A stretch of DNA of 64,000 bases from an uncultured Rhodopila sp. (GCF_903915725.1 NZ_CAIWTY010000073.1:1-64000), one strand, 5' to 3'; shown: positions 1-8,426, counted from the first letter of the stretch. Notes: generated by a model from the letters alone, not told the origin. Numbers and translations: made by a program.

Positions 1-141
1 CGATCAAGCACATGGCCCTCAACCTGCTCAGACGAGCTCCCGGCAAGAACTCGTTACGTGGCAGACGCAAGGCGGCCGGGTGGGATGATGAGTTTCTCGC
101 AAGCCTTATTACCGGGTGAAAAAATTCACCCGATTCCCCTG
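1..141 (+). mobile_element. Right end of an ISAs1-family insertion sequence (left part outside window)
   Basis: The window opens inside an insertion sequence. Bases 3-119 encode the C-terminus of an ISAs1-type transposase, and bases 124-141 read attcacccgattcccctg, which resembles the ISAs1-family terminal repeat (mirror of CAGGG-ATCG-type ends). The element therefore probably ends at about 141. The left end and target duplication are outside the window, so the boundary is inferred from the repeat motif alone. Confidence 0.7.
3..119 (+). CDS. ISAs1-family transposase, C-terminal fragment (5' cut by window edge)
   Basis: Reading from base 3, the frame gives IKHMALNLLRR, then a basic stretch, then AAGWDDEFLASLITG and TGA at 117-119. 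The ALNLLR...RRK-AGWD-(D/E)-(F/Y)L pattern is the conserved C-terminal tail of ISAs1-family DDE transposases. Only the last 38 residues are visible and the DDE catalytic core lies to the left of the window. The enzyme would move the surrounding insertion sequence; whether the full copy is intact cannot be judged. Confidence 0.75.
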   Translation: MKHMALNLLRRAPGKNSLRGRRKAAGWDDEFLASLITG

Positions 142-702
142 GCTCAGGCAGAGGATATCTGCATCCAACTGATCCAGCGGCCATCGAATTCGGCTGCAAC
201 AGCGGGCCTACATGCGCGTGCGAGATTTATCCTCGCGGTGATCAACTTCGAGCGGAATGAGCCGGAAGTCTGTGCACTAAACGTCGCGCATGCGTTTGCG
301 AAAGACCCCCGCTGGTCCCGCGAATTTTTCCCGGACATTTTTGACTCCGTCTTCCGCCCGCTATGTAGCTCCACATACCAGCAGCTAGAGGCAGACGAGG
401 CTAGAGCTCGGAGCCGAACCCAATACCGCGCACTAATCGCTAAGCGTGCAGGAGCGGTCGTTGTTGGAACGGGGGTTGCCGCCGGCGCTTTGGCGGTCGG
501 AGTAGGGTTTATGGCGCTATCGGGTGCCAAATCCAGCCCGGCTCATCTGCTAGCCAGAGATTGGCTCAAGGCGACCGCGGTGCCCATGTGGCGATCCGCT
601 ACCGATACAACCTCGCATGAGCCGGACCTCACTCGCATAAGGGACAAGCACGAGATACGGCTAGATCGAGCGTGTCAGGCCTTGGCATTATCATTTCTTT
701 AG
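142..702 (+). pseudogene. Truncated hypothetical protein with one membrane segment, 5' end replaced by the IS
   Basis: An open frame runs from the IS end to TAG at 700-702. Translated from an upstream GTG at 58 it would give 214 residues, but the first 28 or so codons lie inside the IS and overlap the transposase frame, so they are not original. The native part is a soluble N-terminal region with many charged residues, a Gly/Ala/Val-rich transmembrane helix (residues 131-155 in the 214-residue numbering) and a 60-residue tail. I recognise no family. It is best read as a gene whose 5' end was removed by IS insertion; residual expression from an IS-borne start (ATG at 85 or 88) is possible. Confidence 0.5.
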
Positions 703-984
703 ACATGACATTGAGGTCGGCGCACTTGCCACCGAGGCACGGCACGTCTCCGGGCCGCACCGGGTTCGCGTTGGGGGACGGGACGGGCGGTTCGCGTCGA
801 TATGATCGTCCGCGGGCTGGACGTTCGCCGCCGTGCATGCCGGTTCGAAGTGCAGCTGGCTGGTGTCCATCGGCTGCAACCTCAACCGATCGCGGCTGCG
901 GCGCGGGTTGGCGACTTGCACGGCTGATTGACATCAAGTCTGTCTGTAGCTACAGTCCAGTAGTACATCTAGGAGTGGACGAGG

Positions 985-1281
985 GTGCCGGAGTGGACCT
1001 GGGACCCTCGAAAGGATCGTCTCAACCAGCGAACGCACAATGGCCTTTCGTTGGCCGACGGTATTCCGGCCCTCTCCGATCCACTTGCGGTTTCAAAGCC
1101 GGACCCTCATCCGGACGGAGACCGTTGGCAATTGGTCGGTTCGGCGGCGGGCGTGGTCGTGCTGTTCGTCGTCTATGCTGACCCGGTAGAACTTGCGGAT
1201 GGCAGTGAAATAGGCCGGATTATCAGCGTCAGAAAGGCTACGTCGCATGAAAGGAAGGCTTATGAGCAAGGCAACTTCTAA
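985..1281 (+). CDS. brnT: BrnT-family ribonuclease toxin
   Basis: This 98-residue protein matches the type II toxin BrnT, a RelE-fold ribonuclease that cuts RNA and slows growth when its antitoxin is lost. The C-terminal signature RIISVRKATSHERKAYE carries the conserved R..S.R.A...ER..YE pattern, and the N-terminus has the usual W-x-x-KD motif (TWDPRKDR). Start is GTG at 985 with an AGGAG ribosome site at 971-975. The stop overlaps the brnA start by 20 bases, the normal arrangement for translationally coupled toxin-antitoxin pairs. Length is typical and nothing looks broken, so the module is probably active. In known systems the BrnT-BrnA complex represses its own promoter. Confidence 0.88.
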   Translation: MPEWTWDPRKDRLNQRTHNGLSLADGIPALSDPLAVSKPDPHPDGDRWQLVGSAAGVVVLFVVYADPVELADGSEIGRIISVRKATSHERKAYEQGNF

Positions 1282-1585
1282 GCCTCGGGCCATGATCCCC
1301 GAGGAACTGGACTCGGCGTCGTTGGCTCGATTGCGCACGGCGGCGGCGTTGCCTGATGATCAGATCAACCTGTCCGATCCGGATGCGCCTGAAGTTCTTG
1401 ATTGGTCGGGCGCGGTCCGCGGGCGGTTTTACAAGCCGGTCAAGAAGCTCAAGAGTCTGCGCATCGATGCCGACGTGCTGGCGTTTTTCGAGGCTAAAGG
1501 ACCCGGTTACCAGACGCGGATCAACGAAGTTCTGCGCGAGTCCATGCTTCAGGAACTGCGGCGCCTACAGAGTGAGCGAGCATAA
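1262..1585 (+). CDS. brnA: BrnA-family antitoxin
   Basis: A 107-residue partner of BrnT. The C-terminal half (RIDADVLAFFEAKGPGYQTR followed by INEVLRES) is the classic BrnA ribbon-helix-helix segment, which dimerises, binds the operator and neutralises the toxin. I chose ATG at 1262 rather than 1247 because AAGGAAGG lies just upstream of it and MSK is a more natural beginning. The following WD40 gene starts only 3 bases after the stop, so read-through transcription into it is likely. Confidence 0.87.
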   Translation: MSKATSKPRAMIPEELDSASLARLRTAAALPDDQINLSDPDAPEVLDWSGAVRGRFYKPVKKLKSLRIDADVLAFFEAKGPGYQTRINEVLRESMLQELRRLQSERA

Positions 1586-1588
1586 ACC

Positions 1589-2635
1589 ATGAGCGCAACC
1601 ACCCGAGCCGCATTCCTGCTGCACACCCGCGGCACCTTCCGCAACCTGGATGCATTCGTGGTCGCCGCGCGCTTCTCCCGCGATGGCCGGACGGCCGGGT
1701 TCGCGCTGGGGGACGGGACGGTGCGGCTGGCGCCGGTGCGGTCGCCTGAGGATTGGAGGTCCATCACCGTCCATGACGGCGCGGTGCTGGATTTCGAGGC
1801 CGATCCCGCGGGCAATGGCTTCATCTCCGGCGGCGACGACGGCAAGCTGCGGCGCATCGGCGCCGACGGCAACCTGTCCGATATCGCCAATTTCGGCATG
1901 AAGTGGGTGGAGCAGGTCGCGACCTATCCTTTGGACAAGGGCAAGGGGCTGATCGCCGCCAGTGCCGGCAAGCTGGTGCGGCTGTTCGACCAGTCGGGGA
2001 CGCTGCTGAAGGAGCTGACTCACCCCTCCACCGTCACCGGGCTGGTGTTCGACGGCAAGGGCAAGCGCATCGGGGCGTCGCACTACAACGGCGCCTCGCT
2101 CTGGTTCGTCGCGGCGAAGACCGACACGCCACGCAAGCTGGAGTGGAAAGGCAGCCACACCGGCATCCTGATCCACCCGGAGGGTGAGGCGGTCGTTACC
2201 GCGATGCAGGAGAACGCGCTGCACGGCTGGAAGCTGCCGGAGGGCCAGCACATGCGCATGAGCGGCTACCCGGCCAAGACCGAAAGCCTGTCGTTTACCC
2301 GCAACGGCAAGTGGCTGGCGACCAGCGGGGCCGATACCGTGGTGCTATGGCCGTTCTTTGGCGGCGGGCCGATGGGCAAGTCTCCGACCGAATTGGCGGG
2401 TGGCGACGGCATTCTCTGCACCCGGGTCGCCTGCAATCCGAAGGATGAGGTCGTCGCGGCGGGGTTTGCCGACGGGTTGGTGGTGGTCGCCGATATCGGC
2501 TCCGCCCGCATCCTGCCGATTGTGCCACCGGAGCACGGGCCGATAAGCGCGCTGGCCTGGAGCGCGGACGGGTCTCAATTGGCCATGGGCAGCGAAACCG
2601 GGTTCGCGGCCGTGATCGACTTCGCGCAGCGGTGA
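1589..2635 (+). CDS. WD40-repeat beta-propeller protein
   Basis: A 348-residue protein built almost entirely of WD40-like blades, with recurring patterns such as ARFSRDGRTAGFALGDGTVRL, GNGFISGGDDGKLRRIG and SLSFTRNGKWLATSGADTVVLW, ending in ALAWSADGSQLAMGSETG. No signal peptide is visible, so it is probably cytoplasmic. Such propellers are protein-binding scaffolds with no enzymatic activity. It overlaps the downstream acetyltransferase start (TGATG at 2633-2637), indicating co-translation. Its partner cannot be named from sequence. Confidence 0.85.
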   Translation: MSATTRAAFLLHTRGTFRNLDAFVVAARFSRDGRTAGFALGDGTVRLAPVRSPEDWRSITVHDGAVLDFEADPAGNGFISGGDDGKLRRIGADGNLSDIANFGMKWVEQVATYPLDKGKGLIAASAGKLVRLFDQSGTLLKELTHPSTVTGLVFDGKGKRIGASHYNGASLWFVAAKTDTPRKLEWKGSHTGILIHPEGEAVVTAMQENALHGWKLPEGQHMRMSGYPAKTESLSFTRNGKWLATSGADTVVLWPFFGGGPMGKSPTELAGGDGILCTRVACNPKDEVVAAGFADGLVVVADIGSARILPIVPPEHGPISALAWSADGSQLAMGSETGFAAVIDFAQR

Positions 2636-3123
2636 TGCCGGGTGGCATCGCCATCAGGCCCGCCGAGGCCGCGGACATGCCTGCGGTGGCGGCGTTGTTT
2701 CGCGAGTATGCCGATGCGCTCGGCGTAGACCTGTGCTTCCAGGGATTCGCTGCGGAACTGGCCGGGTTGCCCGGCGGATATGCGGCGCCCACCGGCGCGC
2801 TTCTGGTCGCGGTCCCCGCCGCGGGCGAACTCGTCGGCTGCGTTGGTGTGCGCGCACTGGCCGAGCCGGGAGGCTGCGAGATGAAGCGGCTTTATGCCCG
2901 GCCCGGCACACGCGGCAGCGGCGTTGGCCGGGCACTGGCGGTGGCGGCGATCGAAGCGGCCACGGGCATGGGCTATGCGCGGATGTGTCTCGACACTTTG
3001 CCGGACATGACCGCAGCGCAGGGTCTTTACCGGTCGCTCGGCTTCGAAACCGTGCCGTCGTATTACGAGACTCCGTTGGCGGGCACGATCTTCATGCAAA
3101 AGTCTCTCTGTTCGGGGTCATAG
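2635..3123 (+). CDS. GNAT-family N-acetyltransferase
   Basis: A 162-residue GCN5-related acetyltransferase. It opens with IRPAEAADMPAVAALFREY (motif C region) and carries the acetyl-CoA pyrophosphate loop RPGTRGSGVGRAL, followed by AAQGLYRSLGFE, the usual motif B. It should transfer an acetyl group from acetyl-CoA to an amine; the substrate is unknown. ATG at 2635 overlaps the stop of the WD40 gene by one base, so the two are translationally coupled and may act together. GTG at 2632 is an alternative start. Confidence 0.9.
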   Translation: MPGGIAIRPAEAADMPAVAALFREYADALGVDLCFQGFAAELAGLPGGYAAPTGALLVAVPAAGELVGCVGVRALAEPGGCEMKRLYARPGTRGSGVGRALAVAAIEAATGMGYARMCLDTLPDMTAAQGLYRSLGFETVPSYYETPLAGTIFMQKSLCSGS

Positions 3124-3144
3124 TAGACGAATGGAGACCGGACC

Positions 3145-4056
3145 GTGAGCTTGCTCGCCCCCTTCGCCGCGCCCGGACGCTTTTACAAGGGCAATTTGCA
3201 CACCCATTCGACGCGCTCGGACGGCGCGCGCGCGCCGGCGGATGTGTGTGCGGCCTATCGCGAGGCGGGATACGATTTTCTTGCCTTGAGCGACCATTTT
3301 ATGGAGAAATTCGGCTTTCCGATTACCGATACCCGGGCGTTCCGAACCGGCCGTTTCACGACGCTGATCGGCGCGGAAGTCCATGCGCCGGCCACCGAAC
3401 TCGGCGATCTCTGGCACATCCTGGCCATCGGCCTGCCACTCGATTTCAAGCCGACCGCGGACGGCGAGAGCGGTCCCGCACTGGCCGCACGGTGCCTGGC
3501 GGCCGGGGCGTTCGTCACCATCGCGCATCCCGCGTGGTACGGCCTGACGATTGCCGACGCAGAAACGATTGCGGGAGCCCATGCGGTCGAGGTCTACAAC
3601 CACACCAGCGCGGTGCGCACCGACCGAGGCGACGGCTGGGGGCTGCTGGATGCGCTGCTGGCGCGCGGGCACCGGTTGACCGCCTGCGCAACGGACGATG
3701 CGCACTTCAAATGCAACGACTTCTTCGGCGGCTGGATGATGGTGAAGGCCGATTCGCTGGAATCGGAGGCTTTGCTCGCCGCGTTGCGCGACGGGCGGAG
3801 CTACGCGACACAAGGGCCGGAGATCCATGCTATCGCGGTCGATGGGGAGGATGTCGTTGTCGAGTGCAGTCCGGCCAGTTCGGTGATTCTGCTCGGCCGG
3901 GGGACCGCCGCCGCGGTGGTGTTCGGCCCCGACCTGCGGCAGGCGCGGCTGAAGCTGGACTGCCTCAAGCCCGGCGGTTACGGCCGTATCGTTGTCACGG
4001 ACGCGGCGGGCAAGCGCGCCTGGAGCCAGCCGTTCTGGCCTGCCGAGGCCGGTTGA
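3145..4056 (+). CDS. PHP-domain metal-dependent phosphoesterase (CehA/McbA-like)
   Basis: A 303-residue PHP-superfamily protein. The first metal motif GNLHTHSTRSDG (His19, His21, Asp26) and the second ALSDHF (Asp50, His51) are intact, with further ligands in IAHPAWYG and in ATDDAHFK. Members hydrolyse phosphoesters with two or three bound metals. The CehA/McbA-type branch is inferred from the HTHS..SDG start and the C-terminal GRSYATQGPEI segment. Start is GTG at 3145, 21 bases after the acetyltransferase stop. Substrate unknown. Confidence 0.85.
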   Translation: MSLLAPFAAPGRFYKGNLHTHSTRSDGARAPADVCAAYREAGYDFLALSDHFMEKFGFPITDTRAFRTGRFTTLIGAEVHAPATELGDLWHILAIGLPLDFKPTADGESGPALAARCLAAGAFVTIAHPAWYGLTIADAETIAGAHAVEVYNHTSAVRTDRGDGWGLLDALLARGHRLTACATDDAHFKCNDFFGGWMMVKADSLESEALLAALRDGRSYATQGPEIHAIAVDGEDVVVECSPASSVILLGRGTAAAVVFGPDLRQARLKLDCLKPGGYGRIVVTDAAGKRAWSQPFWPAEAG

Positions 4057-4096
4057 GGCGGTTTTCAGGCCCTCCGCGTTCGGTTAGAATCATTGT

Positions 4097-4915
4097 ATGC
4101 AGGCAGGGCAACAGCTTGACCTTTTCGACGGCGGCGGTGCCGCGACAGAGGATCCGCTGCCGTTTGCCGGTTCGGACGAGGCCGTCGTCGCGTCCGAATT
4201 CGACGATGCCGCGCTGATCGCGGCGATCTCCGGCGCCAGCCTGCGCGATCACCGGGCGTTGACCGGCGAAGCGGCAAAGCGGCGGTTGGCGAAGGCAATT
4301 CCGGCCCTGGAGGGTTTGTGCCGCCGTTTCACCGGATTTGGCCTGACCCGCCCGATCCCCGAGCAGATCGCGGCGGTGAAGGCGATCGCGGCCATCGGTG
4401 GTCCGGCCGCTTCCCTGGCCGTCGCCAGGATCATAGCCGACGGGGTGATCCGGGGATCGGGCCTCGCGGATGCGGTGCACGAAGCCGCCCGGCTGCGGTG
4501 CCGGTTGCCCGAAGCCGTGGTGCTGGATCTGCTGCGCCATCCCAACCCCTGCATGCGGGCGGACGGAGCGGCCTGCGCCCACCGGCCGCGGGCGGATATC
4601 ATTGCCACCCTGGTCGATCTGCTGGGCGACCTGCATCAGGCAGTCGCGGAGGCCGCCGGGCTCGCATTGGGCCGGATGGGGCGAAGCGAGGCGCGGCCGA
4701 TGCTGATGCGGCTGTTGGCCGAGCAGCCTTCGGCGGATGTCATCCAGGCGGTATCGGGCATCGCCGACAATGCGTGCGTCGTGCTGCTGGGCCGGATCGC
4801 CAGGGCGGGAACGGATCTCGCTGCCGATGCGCTCGAGGCGCTGCGGGACATGGACGATCCTCAGGCCGCCGCGATCGTGGCGTCGCTGGAGACCGCGGCG
4901 GCAGGTCTGTCGTGA
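4097..4915 (+). CDS. HEAT-repeat-like alpha-solenoid protein
   Basis: A 272-residue protein with an N-terminal low-complexity acidic region (to about residue 45) and then helical repeats of the HEAT type, for example AVKAIAAIGGPAASLAVARI, AVAEAAGLALGRMGRSEARP and DALEALRDMDDPQAAAIV. No signal peptide or catalytic motif is seen. Such solenoids are interaction scaffolds. It follows the WD40-GNAT-PHP group on the same strand after 40 bases and may be its last gene. It converges on the lipoprotein gene, 12 bases beyond its stop. Confidence 0.75.
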   Translation: MQAGQQLDLFDGGGAATEDPLPFAGSDEAVVASEFDDAALIAAISGASLRDHRALTGEAAKRRLAKAIPALEGLCRRFTGFGLTRPIPEQIAAVKAIAAIGGPAASLAVARIIADGVIRGSGLADAVHEAARLRCRLPEAVVLDLLRHPNPCMRADGAACAHRPRADIIATLVDLLGDLHQAVAEAAGLALGRMGRSEARPMLMRLLAEQPSADVIQAVSGIADNACVVLLGRIARAGTDLAADALEALRDMDDPQAAAIVASLETAAAGLS

Positions 4916-4927
4916 CGATCGATGCCG

Positions 4928-5209
4928 CTATTTCGTCGCGCCGTCCGCCGCGACCTGGTGCGGAGCCGATGCCGGGACGGTCAGGGCGTGGAACGTATCG
5001 CCGAGGCTCTTCGATAGATCGGGCAATCCATTTCCGGCGACTTTGGTCGCGCAGTCCGGACCATCCGCGCAAGCTGGTGTGTCGTTGGCAGGGGGCGCCA
5101 TGCGGGACGCGGCCATTTCGGCTAGCGGAACGGCGGCGCAGCCGCTCAGGGCAAGAGCAAGTCCGAACGTGATGACGGGCAGTCGGGGCGACGGAATGAT
5201 CAGCGGCAT
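4928..5209 (-). CDS. Small lipoprotein of unknown function
   Basis: A 93-residue protein with a clear lipoprotein signal: a positively charged start, hydrophobic core VITFGLALA and lipobox LSGC with Cys24 as the lipidated residue. The mature part of about 70 residues contains two further cysteines (ACADGPDC), which could form a disulfide, and no recognisable domain. It should be anchored in the cell envelope. Confidence 0.65.
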   Translation of the reverse strand: MPLIIPSPRLPVITFGLALALSGCAAVPLAEMAASRMAPPANDTPACADGPDCATKVAGNGLPDLSKSLGDTFHALTVPASAPHQVAADGATK

Positions 5210-5760
5210 CGGATGGTTCCTGGTGAACGGGGACCGTATGGCTGGCGTTGATGCCGCCTTCGGGCGGAGTTGCGGGTGCCGGGGCGCCGCAACGGTTTTC
5301 GCTGTCCGCCGCCCCCGGCGGATGGTTTTTGATCGGCATTCGTGAAGATTCGGTTAACGGCGGCCGGATTTTTTTTACCTCGCCCAAGCCCGCCGGGGTC
5401 CCAGTAGACCGGCGGGCCATACCGGCCCTGCAACGGGCCTGCCGCGTTAGAGCATTTTCAGGCTGACTGGATATCGTGGCAGCTACCTTAAACGTCATGG
5501 CCCGGCTTGTCCGGGCCACCTATCGCGGCAGGGTGCTGGTATAGTTGGCCCAGACAAGCCGGGCCATGACGGTGTGGCAGCGTCCGCGGCTTTTCCAGTC
5601 AGCCAGAAAATGCTCCAAGGACGGAGATTCGTTCTCCGCTGATGAGGCGGCGGCACTGGGTGCAAGGCTTCAGCAGGCTGCCGACATCATGGTTTCGTTT
5701 CAAAAATGATGCAAGCTCCGGCGCTGACGCCGCGCGGTCTTGCCGGCTTCGAACTTGGGA
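5210..5760. other. Intergenic region carrying a repeat element
   Basis: No convincing gene is seen. The middle (5451-5614) is a MITE-like inverted repeat, listed separately. The rest contains short hairpins and no promoter I would defend. Confidence 0.5.
5451..5614. repeat. MITE-like nested inverted repeat, copy 1
   Basis: Two nested inverted repeats. The outer arms are 5451-5471 (agcattttcaggctgactgg and one more base) and 5594-5614, with one mismatch. The inner arms are 5493-5518 and 5546-5571 (core cgtcatggcccggcttgtcc), also with one mismatch, flanking a 27-base loop. The inner unit recurs at 18689-18767 with almost the same loop, and one arm recurs at 48101. No coding capacity, so this is a non-autonomous palindromic repeat. 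Confidence 0.85.
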
Positions 5761-6522
5761 TTAGCCGCCGCCGTCGATCGTCAGGACTGTTCCAGTCGTG
5801 TAGCCCGACAGCGGGCTGGCGAGGAAGGCGACGGCATTGCCGATCTCCCGCGGGGTGGCGGGGCGGCCGAAGGGCATGGTGGTGGTGAGGTCTCGCCATT
5901 TGTCGGGGTCGCCGAATTTTTGTTGCGCTTCGGCGCGGCGCAGCATGACCAGGCGGTCGGTTTCCACCGGGCCGGGGTTGATGGCGACGACTCGCAATCC
6001 GTCGGCCGGGGCGCCTTTTCCCAGCGCCCGGGTGAATCCCATCAGGGAGGCGTTGCCGGCGGCGCCGGCGATATAGTTGGTGGGGAATTTTTCGCCGGCC
6101 GAGCCGATGACGTTGATAATGACGCCGGCCTTGCGGGCTTTCATCTGCGCATAGATCACGCGGCAGAACGAGATGTAGCCGAAGACTTTCAGGTCCCAGG
6201 CGTGGCGCCATTTTTCGTCGTCTACGGACAGGATGTCGCCGGGCGGGATGGCGCCGGCGTTGTTGACCAGGATGTCGATGATACCCGCCTCGGCCGCGAC
6301 TTGCCGAACCGATGCGTCACTGGACAGATCGGCCGGGATGGTGCGGACGTTGACCTGGCGCTTGTTGCGGATCGCGGCGGCGGCCTCGTCCAGCGTCGTG
6401 GCGTCGCGGGCGACCAGGATGAGGTTGCAGCCTTCCTCGGCCAGCACCGCGGCGGTGGCGCGGCCGATACCTTTCGAGCCGCCGGTGATCAGGACTGTTT
6501 TTCCCGTTAGTTGCAGGTCCAT
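5761..6522 (-). CDS. Short-chain dehydrogenase/reductase lacking the catalytic lysine
   Basis: A 253-residue SDR-fold protein. The cofactor motif TGGSKGIG (residues 13-20), NNAG (87-90), Ser141 and Tyr150 are present, and the C-terminus keeps the PG motif and TGTVLTIDGGG. However, the YxxxK motif reads YIAGA, so the lysine at position 154 is alanine. Classical SDRs need this lysine to lower the tyrosine pKa, so either this branch works differently or it binds NAD(P) without classical catalysis. It is the last gene of an operon with the glutamine amidotransferase (3-base gap) and the MFS transporter. Confidence 0.88.
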   Translation of the reverse strand: MDLQLTGKTVLITGGSKGIGRATAAVLAEEGCNLILVARDATTLDEAAAAIRNKRQVNVRTIPADLSSDASVRQVAAEAGIIDILVNNAGAIPPGDILSVDDEKWRHAWDLKVFGYISFCRVIYAQMKARKAGVIINVIGSAGEKFPTNYIAGAAGNASLMGFTRALGKGAPADGLRVVAINPGPVETDRLVMLRRAEAQQKFGDPDKWRDLTTTMPFGRPATPREIGNAVAFLASPLSGYTTGTVLTIDGGG

Positions 6523-6525
6523 GTG

Positions 6526-7242
6526 TTATCTCCCTGTTCTGCAGGCATCGCCGAAAGCTTTGAAGATGGCAAGGCTGTGCGGGTTGGCGGCGTAGGACCA
6601 CTCGGGATGCCATTGCAGGCCCAGTACAAATCCACGGGCGTCCGGCATAGCAACGGCCTCGATGGTGCCGTCCGGCGCGGTGGCTTCGGTGACCAGTCCG
6701 GGTGCCAGGCGATCGATCGCCTGGCCGTGGATGGAGTTGACGATGATGATGGCGGTGCCGAGGATTTTTTCCAGTTGGCCGGTGACGGCGACCGGGTGCT
6801 TGGGACCGTAGCGGACGTCCAGCTCGCCGGGGCCACCGCGATGGTCCAGGCGGCCGTGTTGCTCATGCACGCGCTGGGTCAGCGTGCCGCCGAGGGCGAC
6901 GTTCAGCTCCTGGATGCCGCGGCAGATCGCCAGCAGCGGGATGCCGCGGGCGATGGCGGCGCGGATCAGGGGCAGGGTGGTGTGGTCGCGCTCCAGGTCG
7001 TGGAAATCGGGGGTTTCCGACTCGCCTCCGGCGTAATGGTCGGGGTGCACGTTGCTGGGGCTGCCGGGGACCAGCAGGCCGTCGATGCCGGCGAGCAAAT
7101 CCAGCATGCGTTCGCCGAGCGGCGGGATCAGCACCGGCAGGGCGCCGACAGCGTTCAGCACGGCCTCCGCATAGCGCGCGGGGGTACGGTGGAAGCGCAT
7201 CTGGTCGATGGTTTTCAGGCAGACGGGGATGCCCACGATCAT
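6526..7242 (-). CDS. Class I glutamine amidotransferase, gamma-glutamyl-GABA hydrolase-like (PuuD family)
   Basis: A 238-residue class I amidotransferase of the peptidase C26 family. The triad is visible: Cys107 in LLAICRGIQE, and His212 and Glu214 in GLQWHPEW. The segment GLLVPGSPSNVHPDHY is typical of PuuD-type hydrolases, which release gamma-glutamyl groups from polyamine or amino compounds. Its ATG shares one base with the stop of the MFS gene (TGATG), so translation is coupled. The exact gamma-glutamyl substrate cannot be told. Confidence 0.88.
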   Translation of the reverse strand: MIVGIPVCLKTIDQMRFHRTPARYAEAVLNAVGALPVLIPPLGERMLDLLAGIDGLLVPGSPSNVHPDHYAGGESETPDFHDLERDHTTLPLIRAAIARGIPLLAICRGIQELNVALGGTLTQRVHEQHGRLDHRGGPGELDVRYGPKHPVAVTGQLEKILGTAIIIVNSIHGQAIDRLAPGLVTEATAPDGTIEAVAMPDARGFVLGLQWHPEWSYAANPHSLAIFKAFGDACRTGR

Positions 7243-8426
7243 CAGCGGAACCTATCGGCTATGACGGCGCCCAGCATGCCACAGGCCATCAGCGCCGCCA
7301 TCCCGCGCGGCGTGCCGTCGGTCAGCAAGCCGGCGAGCACGCCGGCTATGGCGCCCAGGCCGTATTGCAAGGTGCCGAGCAACGCCGCCGCACTGCCGGC
7401 GTGACGGCCATGGCGGGACAGCGCACCGGCGTTGGTGTTGGCATTGGCGAATCCCTGGCAGCCGATGACCAGCACCAGCGGCGCCACCGCCGCCCACAGC
7501 ACGTGCACGCCGGCGAACGCCACCGCGCCCAGGATGATCGTACCCGCCAGCGAGATCAGCGGGATCGCCGTCAGCATCCTCGACAGGCCGTAGCGCGGCA
7601 GCAGCCGGGCGTTGAGTTGCGAGCAGGCCACCAGCGAACAGGCGCACAGGCCGAAGATCAGCGCGAAGCCGGACGGGGAGAGGCCGAAGCCGTCCTCGAA
7701 CACCGGCGAGCAGCCGGCGAGGTAGGCGAACATGGTGAAGGTGCTGCAGCCGCCCATGATGGCGTGGGTGAGGAAGCTCCGTTCGCGCAGGATGTGGAGG
7801 TAGCGCGCGGCCAGGCCGCCGGGGCTGAGGCGGATGCGGTGGCCGGGGGGCAGGGTCTCCGGCAGCACTTTCCAGGCGGCCAGCACGCAGATCGCGCCGT
7901 AAACGGCGAGCACCCAGAAGATCACCCGCCATTGCGCGAACAGCAGGATCGCGCCGCCCAGGCTGGGTGCCAGGATGGGGGCGAGGCCCATGACCAGCAC
8001 CAGGCGGGACATCATGATCGCGGCGGCGTGGCCATCGGCGAGGTCCCGGACGATGGCGCGGGCGATGACCATGCCGGCGGAGCCGCCGAACGCGGCGATG
8101 GCTCGGAAGACCGCCAGGGTGGGGAGGTTGGGGGCGAGGGCGCAGCCGATGGTGGCGAGGGTGAACAGGATGAAGCCGCACATCAGCGGCAGGCGGCGGC
8201 CGTAGCGGTCCGACAGGCTGCCCTGGGTGATCTGGCCGCAGGCGAGGCCGGCGAACCAGGTGGCGAGGGTGAGCTGCGCGGTGCCTGGGGCGGTTTGGAA
8301 CGAGGCCTCTACGGCGGGGAAGGACGGCAGGTAGAGGTCGGTTGCCGCCGGGGCGACGGCGATGAACAGGCCGAGCAGGGAGGGCAGCCAGGCGGGGTGG
8401 GCGCGGGTGGTGGCGATGGGGGGCAT
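7242..8426 (-). CDS. Bcr/CflA-type MFS multidrug efflux transporter
   Basis: A 394-residue major facilitator with about 12 hydrophobic segments. The MFS loop 2-3 motif GSLSDRYGRRLPLM is intact, and the region ATDLYLPSFPAVEASFQTAP is characteristic of the Bcr/CflA drug:proton antiporters. It sits in the inner membrane and exports small molecules. It is the first gene of the operon with the amidotransferase and SDR, which might suggest export of something those enzymes make or modify. A GC-rich, low-complexity stretch lies upstream and a divergent tRNA-Tyr follows. Confidence 0.87.
   Translation of the reverse strand: MPPIATTRAHPAWLPSLLGLFIAVAPAATDLYLPSFPAVEASFQTAPGTAQLTLATWFAGLACGQITQGSLSDRYGRRLPLMCGFILFTLATIGCALAPNLPTLAVFRAIAAFGGSAGMVIARAIVRDLADGHAAAIMMSRLVLVMGLAPILAPSLGGAILLFAQWRVIFWVLAVYGAICVLAAWKVLPETLPPGHRIRLSPGGLAARYLHILRERSFLTHAIMGGCSTFTMFAYLAGCSPVFEDGFGLSPSGFALIFGLCACSLVACSQLNARLLPRYGLSRMLTAIPLISLAGTIILGAVAFAGVHVLWAAVAPLVLVIGCQGFANANTNAGALSRHGRHAGSAAALLGTLQYGLGAIAGVLAGLLTDGTPRGMAALMACGMLGAVIADRFR

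Noticed and set aside
703-984. Overlapping frames between the truncated gene and brnT
   Set aside because: None has a family resemblance or a ribosome site; the interval is treated as non-coding.
2733-4217. 494-codon plus-strand frame over the GNAT and PHP genes
   Set aside because: It runs in another frame across two well-supported genes and its translation is Arg/Gly-rich nonsense.
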